Shown: positions 29,920 to 38,703 of the stretch, piece by piece
Numbering within the stretch: the stretch's first letter is position 1
Layout of the letters: the number at the start of each line of letters is the position of its first letter
Source: Methyloferula stellata AR4
GTDB taxonomy: Bacteria; Pseudomonadota; Alphaproteobacteria; Rhizobiales; Beijerinckiaceae
Direction: 5' to 3'
Assembly: GCF_000385335.1 (NCBI RefSeq)
Contig: NZ_ARWA01000001.1
Span: forward strand, 2,744,001-2,808,000
Length of the DNA: 64,000 bases
The notes under the pieces: model-generated
Database searches by the model: none
The model's input: only the letters and a program-made list of their open reading frames with translations
What the model was told of the DNA's origin: nothing
Made by a program: the position numbers and the translations under genes

Positions 29920-31993
29920 GCTCGGTCATGCTCTGAACGAGCGCACGCGCCGATCGCGCCAGATACGTCGTTCTCGCCACATTGACTGGCTTATCTCCAA
30001 AAGCTGCTTCATCAAGCCGGCTCTTGATCTCCTGCGCCAGCAAGTCGCGTGCGTGCGTCGCCCCATCGAGCATGGCCACGAAACTGGCATAATCTTGGTC
30101 GCTGCCTTGAACGGCTTGCGTGGAAAGCGCCAACATATTGGTTCCGGCCTTGCCGAGCGGCGCGTTGAGCGCCTTATAAGCGTATGCAAGATCTAAGAAA
30201 CTTGTCTGGTTCCCACGCAATTGCGGTGCCAGAGACGACGGCTCGATCCATTCGGTAAGCACACGTCCGTCGTGGACATAGTCGTCGACAAGACCAAGAA
30301 GCGCCAAAACGGTGGGGCGAATATCGGTATGGTCGGAAAAGACACTTTCATCGAGCCCCAGTTTGCGCACTCCGGGACCGGCGAGGCCAAACCAGGCAAG
30401 GCTCATGTCCGAAGCCGCATTGCCATGCGTCCACGAATAGGATGGATCTCTCTCAGCGCAAGGCGATTGTGAGCTACAATCGGCCAGGTTTCCGGCTGTC
30501 ATCGCGAAATAGTCGGGAGCGCTGAATGCCATAAAGCTTGGCTTCCGCGCTGGACTGCTCGACGTCATATGAAGGAAGGCCATCGCCGTCCGATCGGCGA
30601 TAAAGGGCATCAATAAATCCGTGCGGCCAGAGATTGGATTGACGACCGTCAGCTTGCCGACGTCCTGTTCAAGAGCGCGAGTGATTGGGGCCGCCACGGA
30701 TGGATTTCCATGAATGAAGAAGCTCGGCGCGGTATCGAAATGAATATCGAACGCGGTCACGTTCCGAAATTGCGTTGCCAGCAATCGATCGACAAAGACA
30801 TTGATCTCTCCCTGATCCGGATAGGTGCAGGCCAGGGTAGCTCCATCGCAAGTCTTCGGCACCGGAGCGCCGCCCGCGAAATGCCCCCCTTCATCCGAGG
30901 CAAAAACAAACAAAGTATTTGCTTTCGTGATGCCATCAGCCTCCAGCCGCCTGATGAAGCGCTCGAAGGTGCGGTCATAAGCGCCAAGACGCCGGTCATA
31001 GACTGCCTCTCCGGGCCCAAAGCTCTGCCGCGCTCCAGAAACTGAGATCCCGTTGTGAGGGTCGTTGATATGAGCATAAACGACAGGGACGCCCGCTTCG
31101 AGCATAGTGGCCACATAACCAAGCGACTGGGATGCTGTTGGTGCTGCGAGCCCGGGAAAGCCCGCATCTCCATAAGCATCTTGAATGATCTTGTGATCGA
31201 GGTCTCTGACAGGGCTATTCGGCGAGATCGCTGGCTGGACGTGAGCATTTCCGAAGAGCGCTCTGAAATTATTATAGAACCCGGGCTCGTCAGGAAGGTG
31301 GTCGGGGCGCGCGTGGGCCGCGTTCGCGCAGAGCTGGCTCGCCTGCGCGCAATGGACCGCAATGCCGAGAAAATCAGCTTTCGCCTTGGTCGGATCGGCC
31401 GCCGCCTCCGCCGCCTCAGGTGTCCCAGCGCCGAAAACCGAGATGATATCGGAGGGGATACTCTCGATCGCCAGATTGGCCACTCCAAAAGTACCGACGT
31501 CACATCCGGCGCGCGTGAAGGCAACCCAGGGCGCTGGCGCCATCTTTCCTGCCTCGGTCAGCATCTGGGGAAACCCATCAGGCGCTATAGCCGTCCAATA
31601 GGAAAAGGAACTGGTAAATCCGACGGAACCATCCGTTTGGAAATAGCCAAAGTTGTCCGACGTCGGCACGCCGGTCCGATCAGGATAAACCCCGGTCAAA
31701 ATCGTAAGGATATCCGTCGCCGTATTGGACGGAAGGGAGGTGTGGTGATCGCCTGCGAGAACACCATTCTCGATCAGGAAGGCATACAGAAAAGGCATCT
31801 GTTCGACATCCGAGGCGATATTCGGATCGTCACGGCGCAGATGAATATTGTCGAATTGAAGTTGAACGACATGTTTGATTGCGCCGCCGGCGGATCGCAG
31901 TTCGCAGGTGGCCCAGCCATTGCTCGCGCCCGCTAGAATAACGGCGAAGATGAGCCACCGAATGGCTTCGAGATGCAATGCGCTGTGACGCAA
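29879..31993 (-). CDS. Secreted alkaline-phosphatase-superfamily phosphoesterase
   Basis: 704 residues from TTG 31993, chosen because GGAAG lies 7 bases upstream and a signal peptide follows (RWLIFAVILAGASNGWA|TC). The frame is open to 32092 but no ATG occurs. Alkaline-phosphatase/phosphodiesterase fold markers: metal-site Asp in LQFDNIH, nucleophile region LPSNTATDILTILTGVYPDRTGV (Thr likely), FVFASDEGGHFAGG (metal-binding Asp/His), YAHINDPHNG and FSDHTDIRPTVLALLG. Divergent from gspE with ~226 bases between. Other bacteria export phosphatases through T2SS (LapA by Hxc), so this is a candidate substrate. Its only relative here is a decayed fragment at 59258-59524. Confidence 0.85.
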   Translation of the reverse strand: MRHSALHLEAIRWLIFAVILAGASNGWATCELRSAGGAIKHVVQLQFDNIHLRRDDPNIASDVEQMPFLYAFLIENGVLAGDHHTSLPSNTATDILTILTGVYPDRTGVPTSDNFGYFQTDGSVGFTSSFSYWTAIAPDGFPQMLTEAGKMAPAPWVAFTRAGCDVGTFGVANLAIESIPSDIISVFGAGTPEAAEAAADPTKAKADFLGIAVHCAQASQLCANAAHARPDHLPDEPGFYNNFRALFGNAHVQPAISPNSPVRDLDHKIIQDAYGDAGFPGLAAPTASQSLGYVATMLEAGVPVVYAHINDPHNGISVSGARQSFGPGEAVYDRRLGAYDRTFERFIRRLEADGITKANTLFVFASDEGGHFAGGAPVPKTCDGATLACTYPDQGEINVFVDRLLATQFRNVTAFDIHFDTAPSFFIHGNPSVAAPITRALEQDVGKLTVVNPISGRTDLLMPFIADRTAMAFLHMTSSSPARKPSFMAFSAPDYFAMTAGNLADCSSQSPCAERDPSYSWTHGNAASDMSLAWFGLAGPGVRKLGLDESVFSDHTDIRPTVLALLGLVDDYVHDGRVLTEWIEPSSLAPQLRGNQTSFLDLAYAYKALNAPLGKAGTNMLALSTQAVQGSDQDYASFVAMLDGATHARDLLAQEIKSRLDEAAFGDKPVNVARTTYLARSARALVQSMTELVKDDAHSASSMQ

Positions 31994-32219
31994 TATTAGC
32001 TTCCGCTCGCAAAATCTCGAATGATTACGCACCGGCTTGTGGCATCCAGATGACAGAGTCCGTACCGGGAATTGAACCGGTCGAGTTCTCAATATGTCGC
32101 ATTCGAATTTTGTCGTCAGCCTGACACTCGTCCGAGCGAAGATGTTAGGCTCCGCGGCGCTCTTGCGCCAAGGATCAAGTCATGCATTTTCTTGGCTCCC
32201 ATTCACAGGGCTTGATGCA

Positions 32220-33890
32220 ATGCAAAGCGATTTCCTCGAGCATCTAGCCGCAAAAGGCATCTTACGCGATCTGCAAGCCTTCGAAGGCCGGCCGCAAACG
32301 CAGCGGCTTGACGTAAACGAAGACGCAGATTGGCTGAGCCTGACCAAGCTCACCCCGAAGGCCTTCGCTGACGAACTCGCCGCCTTTCATGCATGCCCGC
32401 GGGTCCAACGAGCCGAATTGGTCGGTGATCGCTTTGCAGGCGGTGCTTTGTCGCTGCGTTTTCTCAAGGAGGAACACCTTTTCCCATATTTGGATGCCCA
32501 AGGGCGATTGACCCTTGCGATCGCAGCGCCGATCGACGACGAGACGTTGCGGGCTGTCGAGGTCGCACTGAAGCAAAAGCTGCCGCTCGCTGTCGCGACG
32601 AACGATGACCTCGATGCCGCGCTGGCGACGACGCAAAGCGCCTCTGCTGTCGCATCAGAACCATCGGAAGCTGTTGCCGCGAGTTCGGACGATCTTGACG
32701 ACCTCCGCGATCTTGCCAGGGGCGCCCCCGTCGTTCGGGCGCTCGACGATCTCATGCGGCTCGCGGTCGATCAGCGCGCGACGGATCTTCATATCGAGCC
32801 TTTCGCTGGCGCTTTACAGGTACGGCTACGGATCGACGGCCTTTTGAAGGCTGTGCCGGCGCCACCGATGAGCATGGCGAAAGGCCTGCTGTCACGCCTC
32901 AAGATCATGGCCGGTTTGAACATTACGGAGCGGCGCCTGCCTCAGGACGGCCGAACACATATCAATGTCGCGGGCGCGGAAATCGATCTCCGCGTAGCGA
33001 CGATCCCGACAGCTCACGGGGAGAGCGCTGTCATCCGCTTGCTGCGCAAGGGTTCGGGACTTGTCGCTCTGAACCAGATTGGCCTCTCGCCACGTGACGA
33101 CCGCATCCTGCGAAGTGCCCTGCAATTGCCCTTCGGCATGATCATCGTGACCGGTCCTACAGGCTCCGGCAAGACGACGACGCTTGCAGCTTCTCTTGCC
33201 GAACTCAACGAACCAACCCGCAAGGTTTTGACTGTCGAAGACCCCATCGAATATCAGATTCCTGGCATCAATCAGGTTCAGATTCATCCAACGATCGGTC
33301 TGACGTTTGCCGCGGCCTTGCGGTCCTTTTTGCGCCAGGATCCGGACGTGATCATGGTCGGTGAAATGCGCGACGCCGAGACCGCGCATATGGGCGTCCA
33401 TGCGGCGCTGACTGGCCATCTCGTCTTGACGACGCTCCACACCAATACGGCGGCCGGCGCAATTACCCGCCTCATCGACATGGGGGTTGAAAGCTTTCTA
33501 CTTGCTTCCTCAATCAAGGTGCTCATCGGACAGCGCCTTGTGCGCACCCTCTGCCGCGATTGCAAACAATCGCACCAGTTGACGCCGCAGGATCTTGCCC
33601 ACGACACCCGATATGAAGCTTTGGGCTTTTCCAAAGGAGACATCGTCTATCATCCCAAAGGCTGCGAATGGTGCGGTTTCACTGGCTTTCGTGGGCGTCA
33701 GGGTGTCTTCGAATTACTCGAAGTCTCGACGGCCATCAGGGAAGCGATCGGACCCAAAACCGATTCCGCGGAACTCGAGGCGGTCGCGCGGAGAGAAGGG
33801 ATGACCACGATGGCTGAAGACGGCATCGCAAAATGCCGGGCAGGGCATACGACGATCGACGAAGTCTTCCGCGTCACGATGAGTCTTTAG
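32220..33890 (+). CDS. gspE: T2SS ATPase GspE (copy 1)
   Basis: 556 residues from ATG 32220 (MQSDFLEHLAAKGILRD), which aligns with the start of the module-2 copy; the frame extends to 32094 but upstream codons show no homology. N1E domain with LTKLTPKAFADELAAF, then the secretion ATPase core: Walker A GPTGSGKTTT (~312), Asp box RKVLTVEDPIEYQI, Walker B DPDVIMVGEMRDAETA, His box LVLTTLHTNTAAGAITRL and a zinc tetracysteine (CRDCKQ ... CEWCGF). Powers pseudopilus assembly. Followed 8 bases later by gspF, separated from the rest of the gsp operon by two inverted genes. Confidence 0.96.
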   Translation: MQSDFLEHLAAKGILRDLQAFEGRPQTQRLDVNEDADWLSLTKLTPKAFADELAAFHACPRVQRAELVGDRFAGGALSLRFLKEEHLFPYLDAQGRLTLAIAAPIDDETLRAVEVALKQKLPLAVATNDDLDAALATTQSASAVASEPSEAVAASSDDLDDLRDLARGAPVVRALDDLMRLAVDQRATDLHIEPFAGALQVRLRIDGLLKAVPAPPMSMAKGLLSRLKIMAGLNITERRLPQDGRTHINVAGAEIDLRVATIPTAHGESAVIRLLRKGSGLVALNQIGLSPRDDRILRSALQLPFGMIIVTGPTGSGKTTTLAASLAELNEPTRKVLTVEDPIEYQIPGINQVQIHPTIGLTFAAALRSFLRQDPDVIMVGEMRDAETAHMGVHAALTGHLVLTTLHTNTAAGAITRLIDMGVESFLLASSIKVLIGQRLVRTLCRDCKQSHQLTPQDLAHDTRYEALGFSKGDIVYHPKGCEWCGFTGFRGRQGVFELLEVSTAIREAIGPKTDSAELEAVARREGMTTMAEDGIAKCRAGHTTIDEVFRVTMSL

Positions 33891-33898
33891 GATTCAAG

Positions 33899-35110
33899 AT
33901 GCCGCAATTTAGGTTTCGAGCCATGGCGCGATCAGGCGAAATTGTCGCTGGAGAGGTCGATGCTCCTACGCGCGAAGAGGTCGTGAGCCGCGTCGAATAT
34001 CTCGGTCACATGCTGATCGATGCGGAACTCGCGCCAAAAGGCGGCTTTCTGACCAAGGAGACGAGTTCGCGCGATAAACGACCTCGATCGCGTGACGTCA
34101 CGCTTTTCCTGCGTCAATTGTCCTTGCTCATTGCCGCCGGACTGACGCTTGAAGCCTCATTGCAGACATTGGCTGAGGATTCCAACAAATCTCTTGTCTG
34201 GTTTGCTAATAATCTGCGCTCGACAATTACGGCGGGCGACAGCTTTGCTGAGGCGCTCGATCGCCATCCGACCCTCATCGAACCGGCCTATATAGCGATG
34301 GTCCGGGCGGGCGAAGCTTCGGGCAAGCTCGATGCGGTGCTGGGCGCGATCGTCGAGGATCGTGATCGCCGCGAGCTCCTCGCGGAGCGGTTTAGTTCCG
34401 CGATTCGATACCCGATGTTTCTCGTAGGTGCAGCAATAGCCATCCTCTTCTTTTTCTTGATTTTCGTCGTGCCGCAGTTTGAGCCCGTCTTCAAGGATCT
34501 CGGAAACAAACTGAACGGGGGGGCTGCCTTCGTGCTAGCCATGTCCAGCTGGCTTCGCGCCAATCTTCAAGTTTTCCTTGGCTTCTGGGTAGTCATGGGC
34601 CTTGGCGGCTGGCTTCTCCTCCGGCGCCGTGATGTTCGGGGCAGATTGACGGCGGCGATCATCTCGATCCCAGGCATAGCCGGCCCGATGCGCGATCGGC
34701 GCACGGCTCGCTTCATCGGGACCTTAGGCTTGCTCGTCGAGAATGGCGTTGCCTTGCCGGCGACGTTGAAAATTCTGCGTGATGTTGTGACCGTGCCCCA
34801 CCTCGTAGCAGCCATCGACAACGTGCATGAGCAAGTCCGGCACGGCCGCCGTTTTGCCGATGCGCTCGCCGGCTCAGATCTCCTCCCTCCGCTCGCCGTG
34901 CGTATGTTGCGGGTTGGAGATGAGACCGGCGATCTTGCCTCCATTGCACGTCACGCCGCGGCGTTCTATGAGCACAAGCTCAGCGTCGGCATGGATCGAC
35001 TCATGGGCGTGATCGGACCAGCAACGATCATCCTGGTCAGCGTCATCGTCGGCAGTCTCATTGTCTCCATCATGAGCGCGCTTTTGAGCATCACTGAACT
35101 CGCTCTGTGA
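33899..35110 (+). CDS. gspF: T2SS inner-membrane platform protein GspF (copy 1)
   Basis: 403 residues from ATG 33899 (MPQFRFRAM), same length as the module-2 copy. Two GspF/PilC domains: DVTLFLRQLSLLIAAGLTLEASLQTLAEDS and TARFIGTLGLLVENGVALPATLKILRDVV; membrane helices at ~170-195 (FLVGAAIAILFFFLIFVVPQF), ~220-245 and near the C-terminus (ATIILVSVIVGSLIVSIMSALL). No gspG follows; instead an ECF sigma gene is convergent 131 bases away. In module 2 gspF and gspG overlap, so this is a break point. Confidence 0.95.
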   Translation: MPQFRFRAMARSGEIVAGEVDAPTREEVVSRVEYLGHMLIDAELAPKGGFLTKETSSRDKRPRSRDVTLFLRQLSLLIAAGLTLEASLQTLAEDSNKSLVWFANNLRSTITAGDSFAEALDRHPTLIEPAYIAMVRAGEASGKLDAVLGAIVEDRDRRELLAERFSSAIRYPMFLVGAAIAILFFFLIFVVPQFEPVFKDLGNKLNGGAAFVLAMSSWLRANLQVFLGFWVVMGLGGWLLLRRRDVRGRLTAAIISIPGIAGPMRDRRTARFIGTLGLLVENGVALPATLKILRDVVTVPHLVAAIDNVHEQVRHGRRFADALAGSDLLPPLAVRMLRVGDETGDLASIARHAAAFYEHKLSVGMDRLMGVIGPATIILVSVIVGSLIVSIMSALLSITELAL

Positions 35111-35241
35111 TTTGATGCTTGAGAGGTCCGGCGACGTTGCGTGCCACCCGGCAACCTGCTTCTGCCTGCGCGTGAGGCGGCGTCAATGTCTCGCTTTTGC
35201 GTAAATGTCTTGTAGCTGCTTAGTTTTAGCACTTAAAGGTA

Positions 35242-35784
35242 TTAAATCTTGAATCTCGGCCCGCCAAGCCGTCTGGGCAGTTCACGGTTCAACCGGGTGG
35301 CACAAAATTCCAAGGCGGCTGCGAGTTCCACCTCGACTGTACGGCTGCTGATCTTCAAGCGCTTTGCGACGACTGGTGCGGAGCAGCCCTCGATAGCCAT
35401 AGCCTCTAAGACGAAGCGGCGCCGCTCCGGCAATTCCTGCAAGGCTGCCTTCAACGCCTCAACTTCTGATCGTGCTTCGAGAACCCGCAGAGCATCTGGC
35501 GCCTCGTCCGGAATGTCGAAAAACTCATCGACCGCGCCAGCCCGTGGTCGACAATTTTCATATTTTCGCTGGTTCTTGGCGACATTGACCGCCGCCTTAA
35601 AGAAATAGTCCCGCGGGCTCTGTACCACGGCGACGTCACTAATCCGATCAATGCGGAGATAGGTCTCTTGAAGAACTTCCTGTGCAAACTCGCGCGATCC
35701 GAGTCGACGAGCCAAACGCCGAAACAGCTCATTGTAGTTCGCCGCGAACAAATCGGTTAAACGCGCCTGCTGACTCTCCGACAC
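35242..35784 (-). CDS. ECF-family RNA polymerase sigma factor (copy 2)
   Basis: 180 residues from GTG 35784 with GGAG about 10 bases upstream. Region 2: LFAANYNELFRRLARRLGSREFAQEVLQETYLRI and PRDYFFKAAVNVAKNQRKYEN; region 4 helix-turn-helix: APVVAKRLKISSRTVEVELAAALEFCATRL. FecI-like class with no FecR neighbour. It lies downstream of UXS copy 2 in the same direction, as sigma copy 1 lies after UXS copy 1, so it belongs to module 2. Target promoters are unknown. Confidence 0.9.
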   Translation of the reverse strand: MSESQQARLTDLFAANYNELFRRLARRLGSREFAQEVLQETYLRIDRISDVAVVQSPRDYFFKAAVNVAKNQRKYENCRPRAGAVDEFFDIPDEAPDALRVLEARSEVEALKAALQELPERRRFVLEAMAIEGCSAPVVAKRLKISSRTVEVELAAALEFCATRLNRELPRRLGGPRFKI

Positions 35785-36121
35785 GACATCTCAACTCCGA
35801 CCACGCCCGCGTAACGTATATATTTCTACCCATTTGCTGCACCGCTTTTATGAATGGCATATGACAACGGTCGTTTCGTGCTCAGACTGGTGCTTTTTTA
35901 CCTCAGGGAAAGATTAGGCCAAACCGTGAATCCTTGAATTTCGGACAACCCAGGTTCTTCAAACAGCAAACGCTTGTCGGTTCTCTTATCCGGGGTCTCC
36001 AGCAACCGGCTCCTCATTCTGCTCAGTTCGCTTCAATCTTCCGCGACGGAATGGCGGCGGCGGTGGACGGCTTCCAAATCACGAGCCGGCGGATGTTTAA
36101 AAGACACTTTCGTTCAGGTTT
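35785..36121. other. 337-base gap, sigma promoter and possible decayed HlyD 5' part
   Basis: Upstream of the sigma gene. A short frame (35934-36170) has no recognisable domain. It may be a scrambled 5' part of the HlyD pseudogene that follows, but I cannot align it. Confidence 0.35.
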
Positions 36122-36671
36122 GATCCCTCCAGATCTCGTGGTGGAGTCGAGTTGGCGCAGGACGAGTTGATCAGGCTAAAATTTGATCTCGCAAGGGCGA
36201 GGTTAACCTGCCACGGCTGCAAAGTGGGCCACTGGCGGGCTGGCTCCTCTAGGAAACAGCATTGATTAGTGGGCCTTTTAAGCTTGCTACCTTATTGAAT
36301 TTCAGCGCTTTTGGTATTTTCTGGACAGAAGACATTCCACAAAGCATTCGTGAGCGCGAGGAAGAGGTTCTCGCCGATGATTTGCATCAAATGGCTGCCC
36401 AAATTGGCAGCTTAGAGGCCCAGCGCGCCCAGAAACGGACGGAAGAAGTTGCCCTTCCTCTCAGTCGGCAGGGGCGCAGCGCACACAAAACCTCGTCTTT
36501 CCTGTGGCCCTCTCAATCGACAGCCCTTCGATTAAAGCGGACGGAGCCGACATACCCCTCTCGCCCGGCACGGCTGTCAGCGTTGAGATCAAGACTGGCA
36601 GCCGGCGCATTCTCGAATATGTGTTCTCGCCGCTCGTCGAGACCGCGTCCAAAGCGATGAAGGAACGGTGA
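36122..36671 (+). pseudogene. Decayed HlyD-family type I secretion adaptor
   Basis: Three separated pieces in different frames match the type I membrane-fusion protein family. Near 36122-36200: DPSRSRGGVELAQDELIRLK then FDLARARL (the LDPT...DxARL region). In 36310-36440: FWTEDIPQSIREREEEVLADDL and QIGSLEAQRAQK (coiled-coil hairpin). In 36471-36671, shifted frame: QNLVFPVALSIDSPSIKAD, LSPGTAVSVEIKTGSRRILE and YVFSPLVETASKAMKER, then stop, the typical C-terminus. The lipoyl and much of the coil are missing. No type I ABC transporter is left in the window. Confidence 0.72.
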
Positions 36672-37011
36672 ATAGTCGAGAAAGTGCTGTCCGAAGGAGA
36701 GTCACAAACTAATTCTAAAAACTAATATGCGATTTCAATTATATAAGTGTTCGCAGTTTCGTCCTGTGCGGCGCGCCAATAAAATCAATTATTTAGGCCA
36801 GTTCTGCCCAATCATAGCGCTCATTTTGGGAAGTTTTTGGGGAGAAGGCGCGCAGCGTCCACGGGTGTCCGCTGACGTCCATTTCGCCCTATCTGACCGC
36901 AGAGGACTCACCTTTGGAGCAACGGCTCCATCCTGTGCGGCGCGCCAGAAGTTATGCAGCATCATCGGCCTTGATTCTTGACCTTGATCTCATGAGAAAT
37001 TGGTGAATTAT
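36672..37011. other. 340-base gap with a 17-base direct repeat
   Basis: No gene is convincing. TCCTGTGCGGCGCGCCA occurs twice, at 36762-36778 and 36931-36947. This may be the scar of a deletion or insertion near the HlyD pseudogene. Confidence 0.5.
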
Positions 37012-38010
37012 TTAGACAGCCAGCGGCGATGCGATGCGCAGTTCCGCTGTTGATTGTGGGCCGCCTCGAAGTAGATTTTCGAAAAATGGAATGGTTCGCT
37101 TCAAACCTTCTTCCAGGGCAATATTAGGCTGCCATCCCAAAAACTTTTGTGCCGATGCAATGTCGGGACATCTTTGTTTTGGATCGTCTGCTGGAAGCGG
37201 CAATCGAATGATCGACGACCTGGAACCGGTGAGAGCCAGCACGGTCTCGGCAAGCTCCAAAATTGAGAACTCTCCGGGATTGCCTATATTGATCGGTCCG
37301 GTGACCTCGGCCGGTGTGTTCATCAAACGGACCAAGCCGTCGATCAGATCGGTGACGTAGCAGAATGAGCGCGTCTGCGATCCATCTCCAAAAATGGTAA
37401 TATCTTCGCCGAGCAATGCTTGACGGATGAAATTCGACACGACGCGCCCGTCATCCAGACGCATAAAGGGACCGTAAGTGTTGAATATGCGCGCGACCTT
37501 TATCTTCAACTTGTGCTGACGATGATAGTCGAAGAACAAGGTCTCGGCGCAGCGTTTGCCTTCGTCGTAGCAAGAGCGAATGCCATTGGGATTGACATGC
37601 CCCCAATAGCTTTCAGGTTGCGGATGGACAGTTGGATCGCCGTATACTTCCGAGGTCGATGTTTGCAGGATCGGTATTTTCAAACGCTTCGCCAGACCGA
37701 GCATATTGATTGCGCCGAGCACGCTTGTCTTGGTGGTCTGCACTGGGTCGAATTGATAATGGACGGGTGACGCTGGGCAGGCGAGATTATAAATCTCGTC
37801 GACTTCGATGAAGAGAGGAAAGGTCACGTCGTGACGTAGGAGCTCGAAGCGTTTGTTGTCGAGCAAATGCTCGATGTTACGCCTGGAGCCCGTGAAGAAA
37901 TTATCGACGCAAAGAATCTCATGCCCGTCTTCGAGCAGCTTCTGGCAGAGATGGGTTCCAAGGAAGCCTGCGCCGCCCGTCACGAGAATGCGTTTTTGCC
38001 GTAAAACCAT
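37012..38010 (-). CDS. UDP-glucuronate decarboxylase (UDP-xylose synthase), copy 2
   Basis: 332 residues from ATG 38010, chosen for AGGAG 7 bases upstream; the frame opens at 38043. Same features as copy 1: NAD-binding [18 protein letters not shown], catalytic [31 protein letters not shown]. The two copies are nearly identical over long stretches (e.g. [20 protein letters not shown]), much closer than the flanking GT41 or gsp paralogues, so either purifying selection is strong or gene conversion has occurred. It lies about 100 bases downstream of the GspC/N-like gene and is probably in the same transcript as GT41 copy 2. Confidence 0.92.
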   Translation of the reverse strand: MVLRQKRILVTGGAGFLGTHLCQKLLEDGHEILCVDNFFTGSRRNIEHLLDNKRFELLRHDVTFPLFIEVDEIYNLACPASPVHYQFDPVQTTKTSVLGAINMLGLAKRLKIPILQTSTSEVYGDPTVHPQPESYWGHVNPNGIRSCYDEGKRCAETLFFDYHRQHKLKIKVARIFNTYGPFMRLDDGRVVSNFIRQALLGEDITIFGDGSQTRSFCYVTDLIDGLVRLMNTPAEVTGPINIGNPGEFSILELAETVLALTGSRSSIIRLPLPADDPKQRCPDIASAQKFLGWQPNIALEEGLKRTIPFFENLLRGGPQSTAELRIASPLAV

Positions 38011-38110
38011 CGCCGGCTCCTGATTGTTAAACCGTGAAGTCAAAATTATTTGCGGCGCTTGCCTCGGCAGCCGTATGAGAATCCATTGAGTCGGTCTTGC
38101 CGATCACGAC

Positions 38111-38701
38111 CTATCGGCGCGACTGGCGGTTCCTCTGGTCCTTGCCGGTCCCGTCCTTGTCGCTCGCATTTGGCCCCATATTTTCAAACAGCGCGACGGA
38201 GGTCGTTCGATCGTCGAGTGACAATGTCACGCGCCGCAATGCGATCTCGGTGACTTTCCATCCGCTGATATTGTCGCCGACATGGACCCGCAGCGATTGT
38301 AGGCCTCCCGCGGTTCTAAGAAGCGCCCGCGGACCGTCTCCGCTTCTGACGACGCCGAGCAAAACGAGGCTGGGAGGCGGCGGCGGTGGCGCCTCCGGTG
38401 CGGCGGGCGCCGGAGGCGGTGCTTGGGGCAGGCGCACATGCCTGCCTGCCACGAACAAGGGCCGCGTGCGTGTGGCCGACAATGAAGAGAGCGATTGCTT
38501 GGCCAGAGGATTGGCTAATGGGTCTGCGTCACGGTCGGGAGCGTCGCCAGCCGCGGCGAAAGCCATTGCCGGCCAAAGACAAAGGATGAGTCCAGTCCGG
38601 ATACGCCCCCGCATGTTCCGGCGACGCGTTTCGATCACGGCTGCGTTTTGTGACGGGAGGATCTCGAATCTTGTCGCATTAGGGACGGTGAGAGCGCTCA
38701 T
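38111..38701 (-). CDS. GspC/GspN-like T2SS protein with HR domain
   Basis: 196 residues from ATG 38701, 2 bases after the GT41 stop; a later in-frame ATG (MRGRIRTG, about 38614) would give a plain signal/anchor start. Hydrophobic segment GLILCLWPAMAFAAA, then a Pro-rich linker (PPPAPAAPEAPPPPPP) and a homology-region (HR) beta domain: LVLLGVVRSGDGPRALLRTAGG, VGDNISGWKVTEIALRRVTLSLDDR. The HR domain of GspC binds the secretin GspD. There is no PDZ or coiled-coil domain after it, matching short alphaproteobacterial proteins named GspN. It is the only GspC/N candidate in the window, and it lies in the glycosyltransferase operon, not in a gsp operon. Confidence 0.75.
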   Translation of the reverse strand: MSALTVPNATRFEILPSQNAAVIETRRRNMRGRIRTGLILCLWPAMAFAAAGDAPDRDADPLANPLAKQSLSSLSATRTRPLFVAGRHVRLPQAPPPAPAAPEAPPPPPPSLVLLGVVRSGDGPRALLRTAGGLQSLRVHVGDNISGWKVTEIALRRVTLSLDDRTTSVALFENMGPNASDKDGTGKDQRNRQSRR

Positions 38702-38703
38702 TG

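Noticed and set aside
35934-36170. Small frame upstream of the HlyD pseudogene as a gene
   Set aside because: No domain recognised; more likely decayed sequence adjoining the pseudogene.
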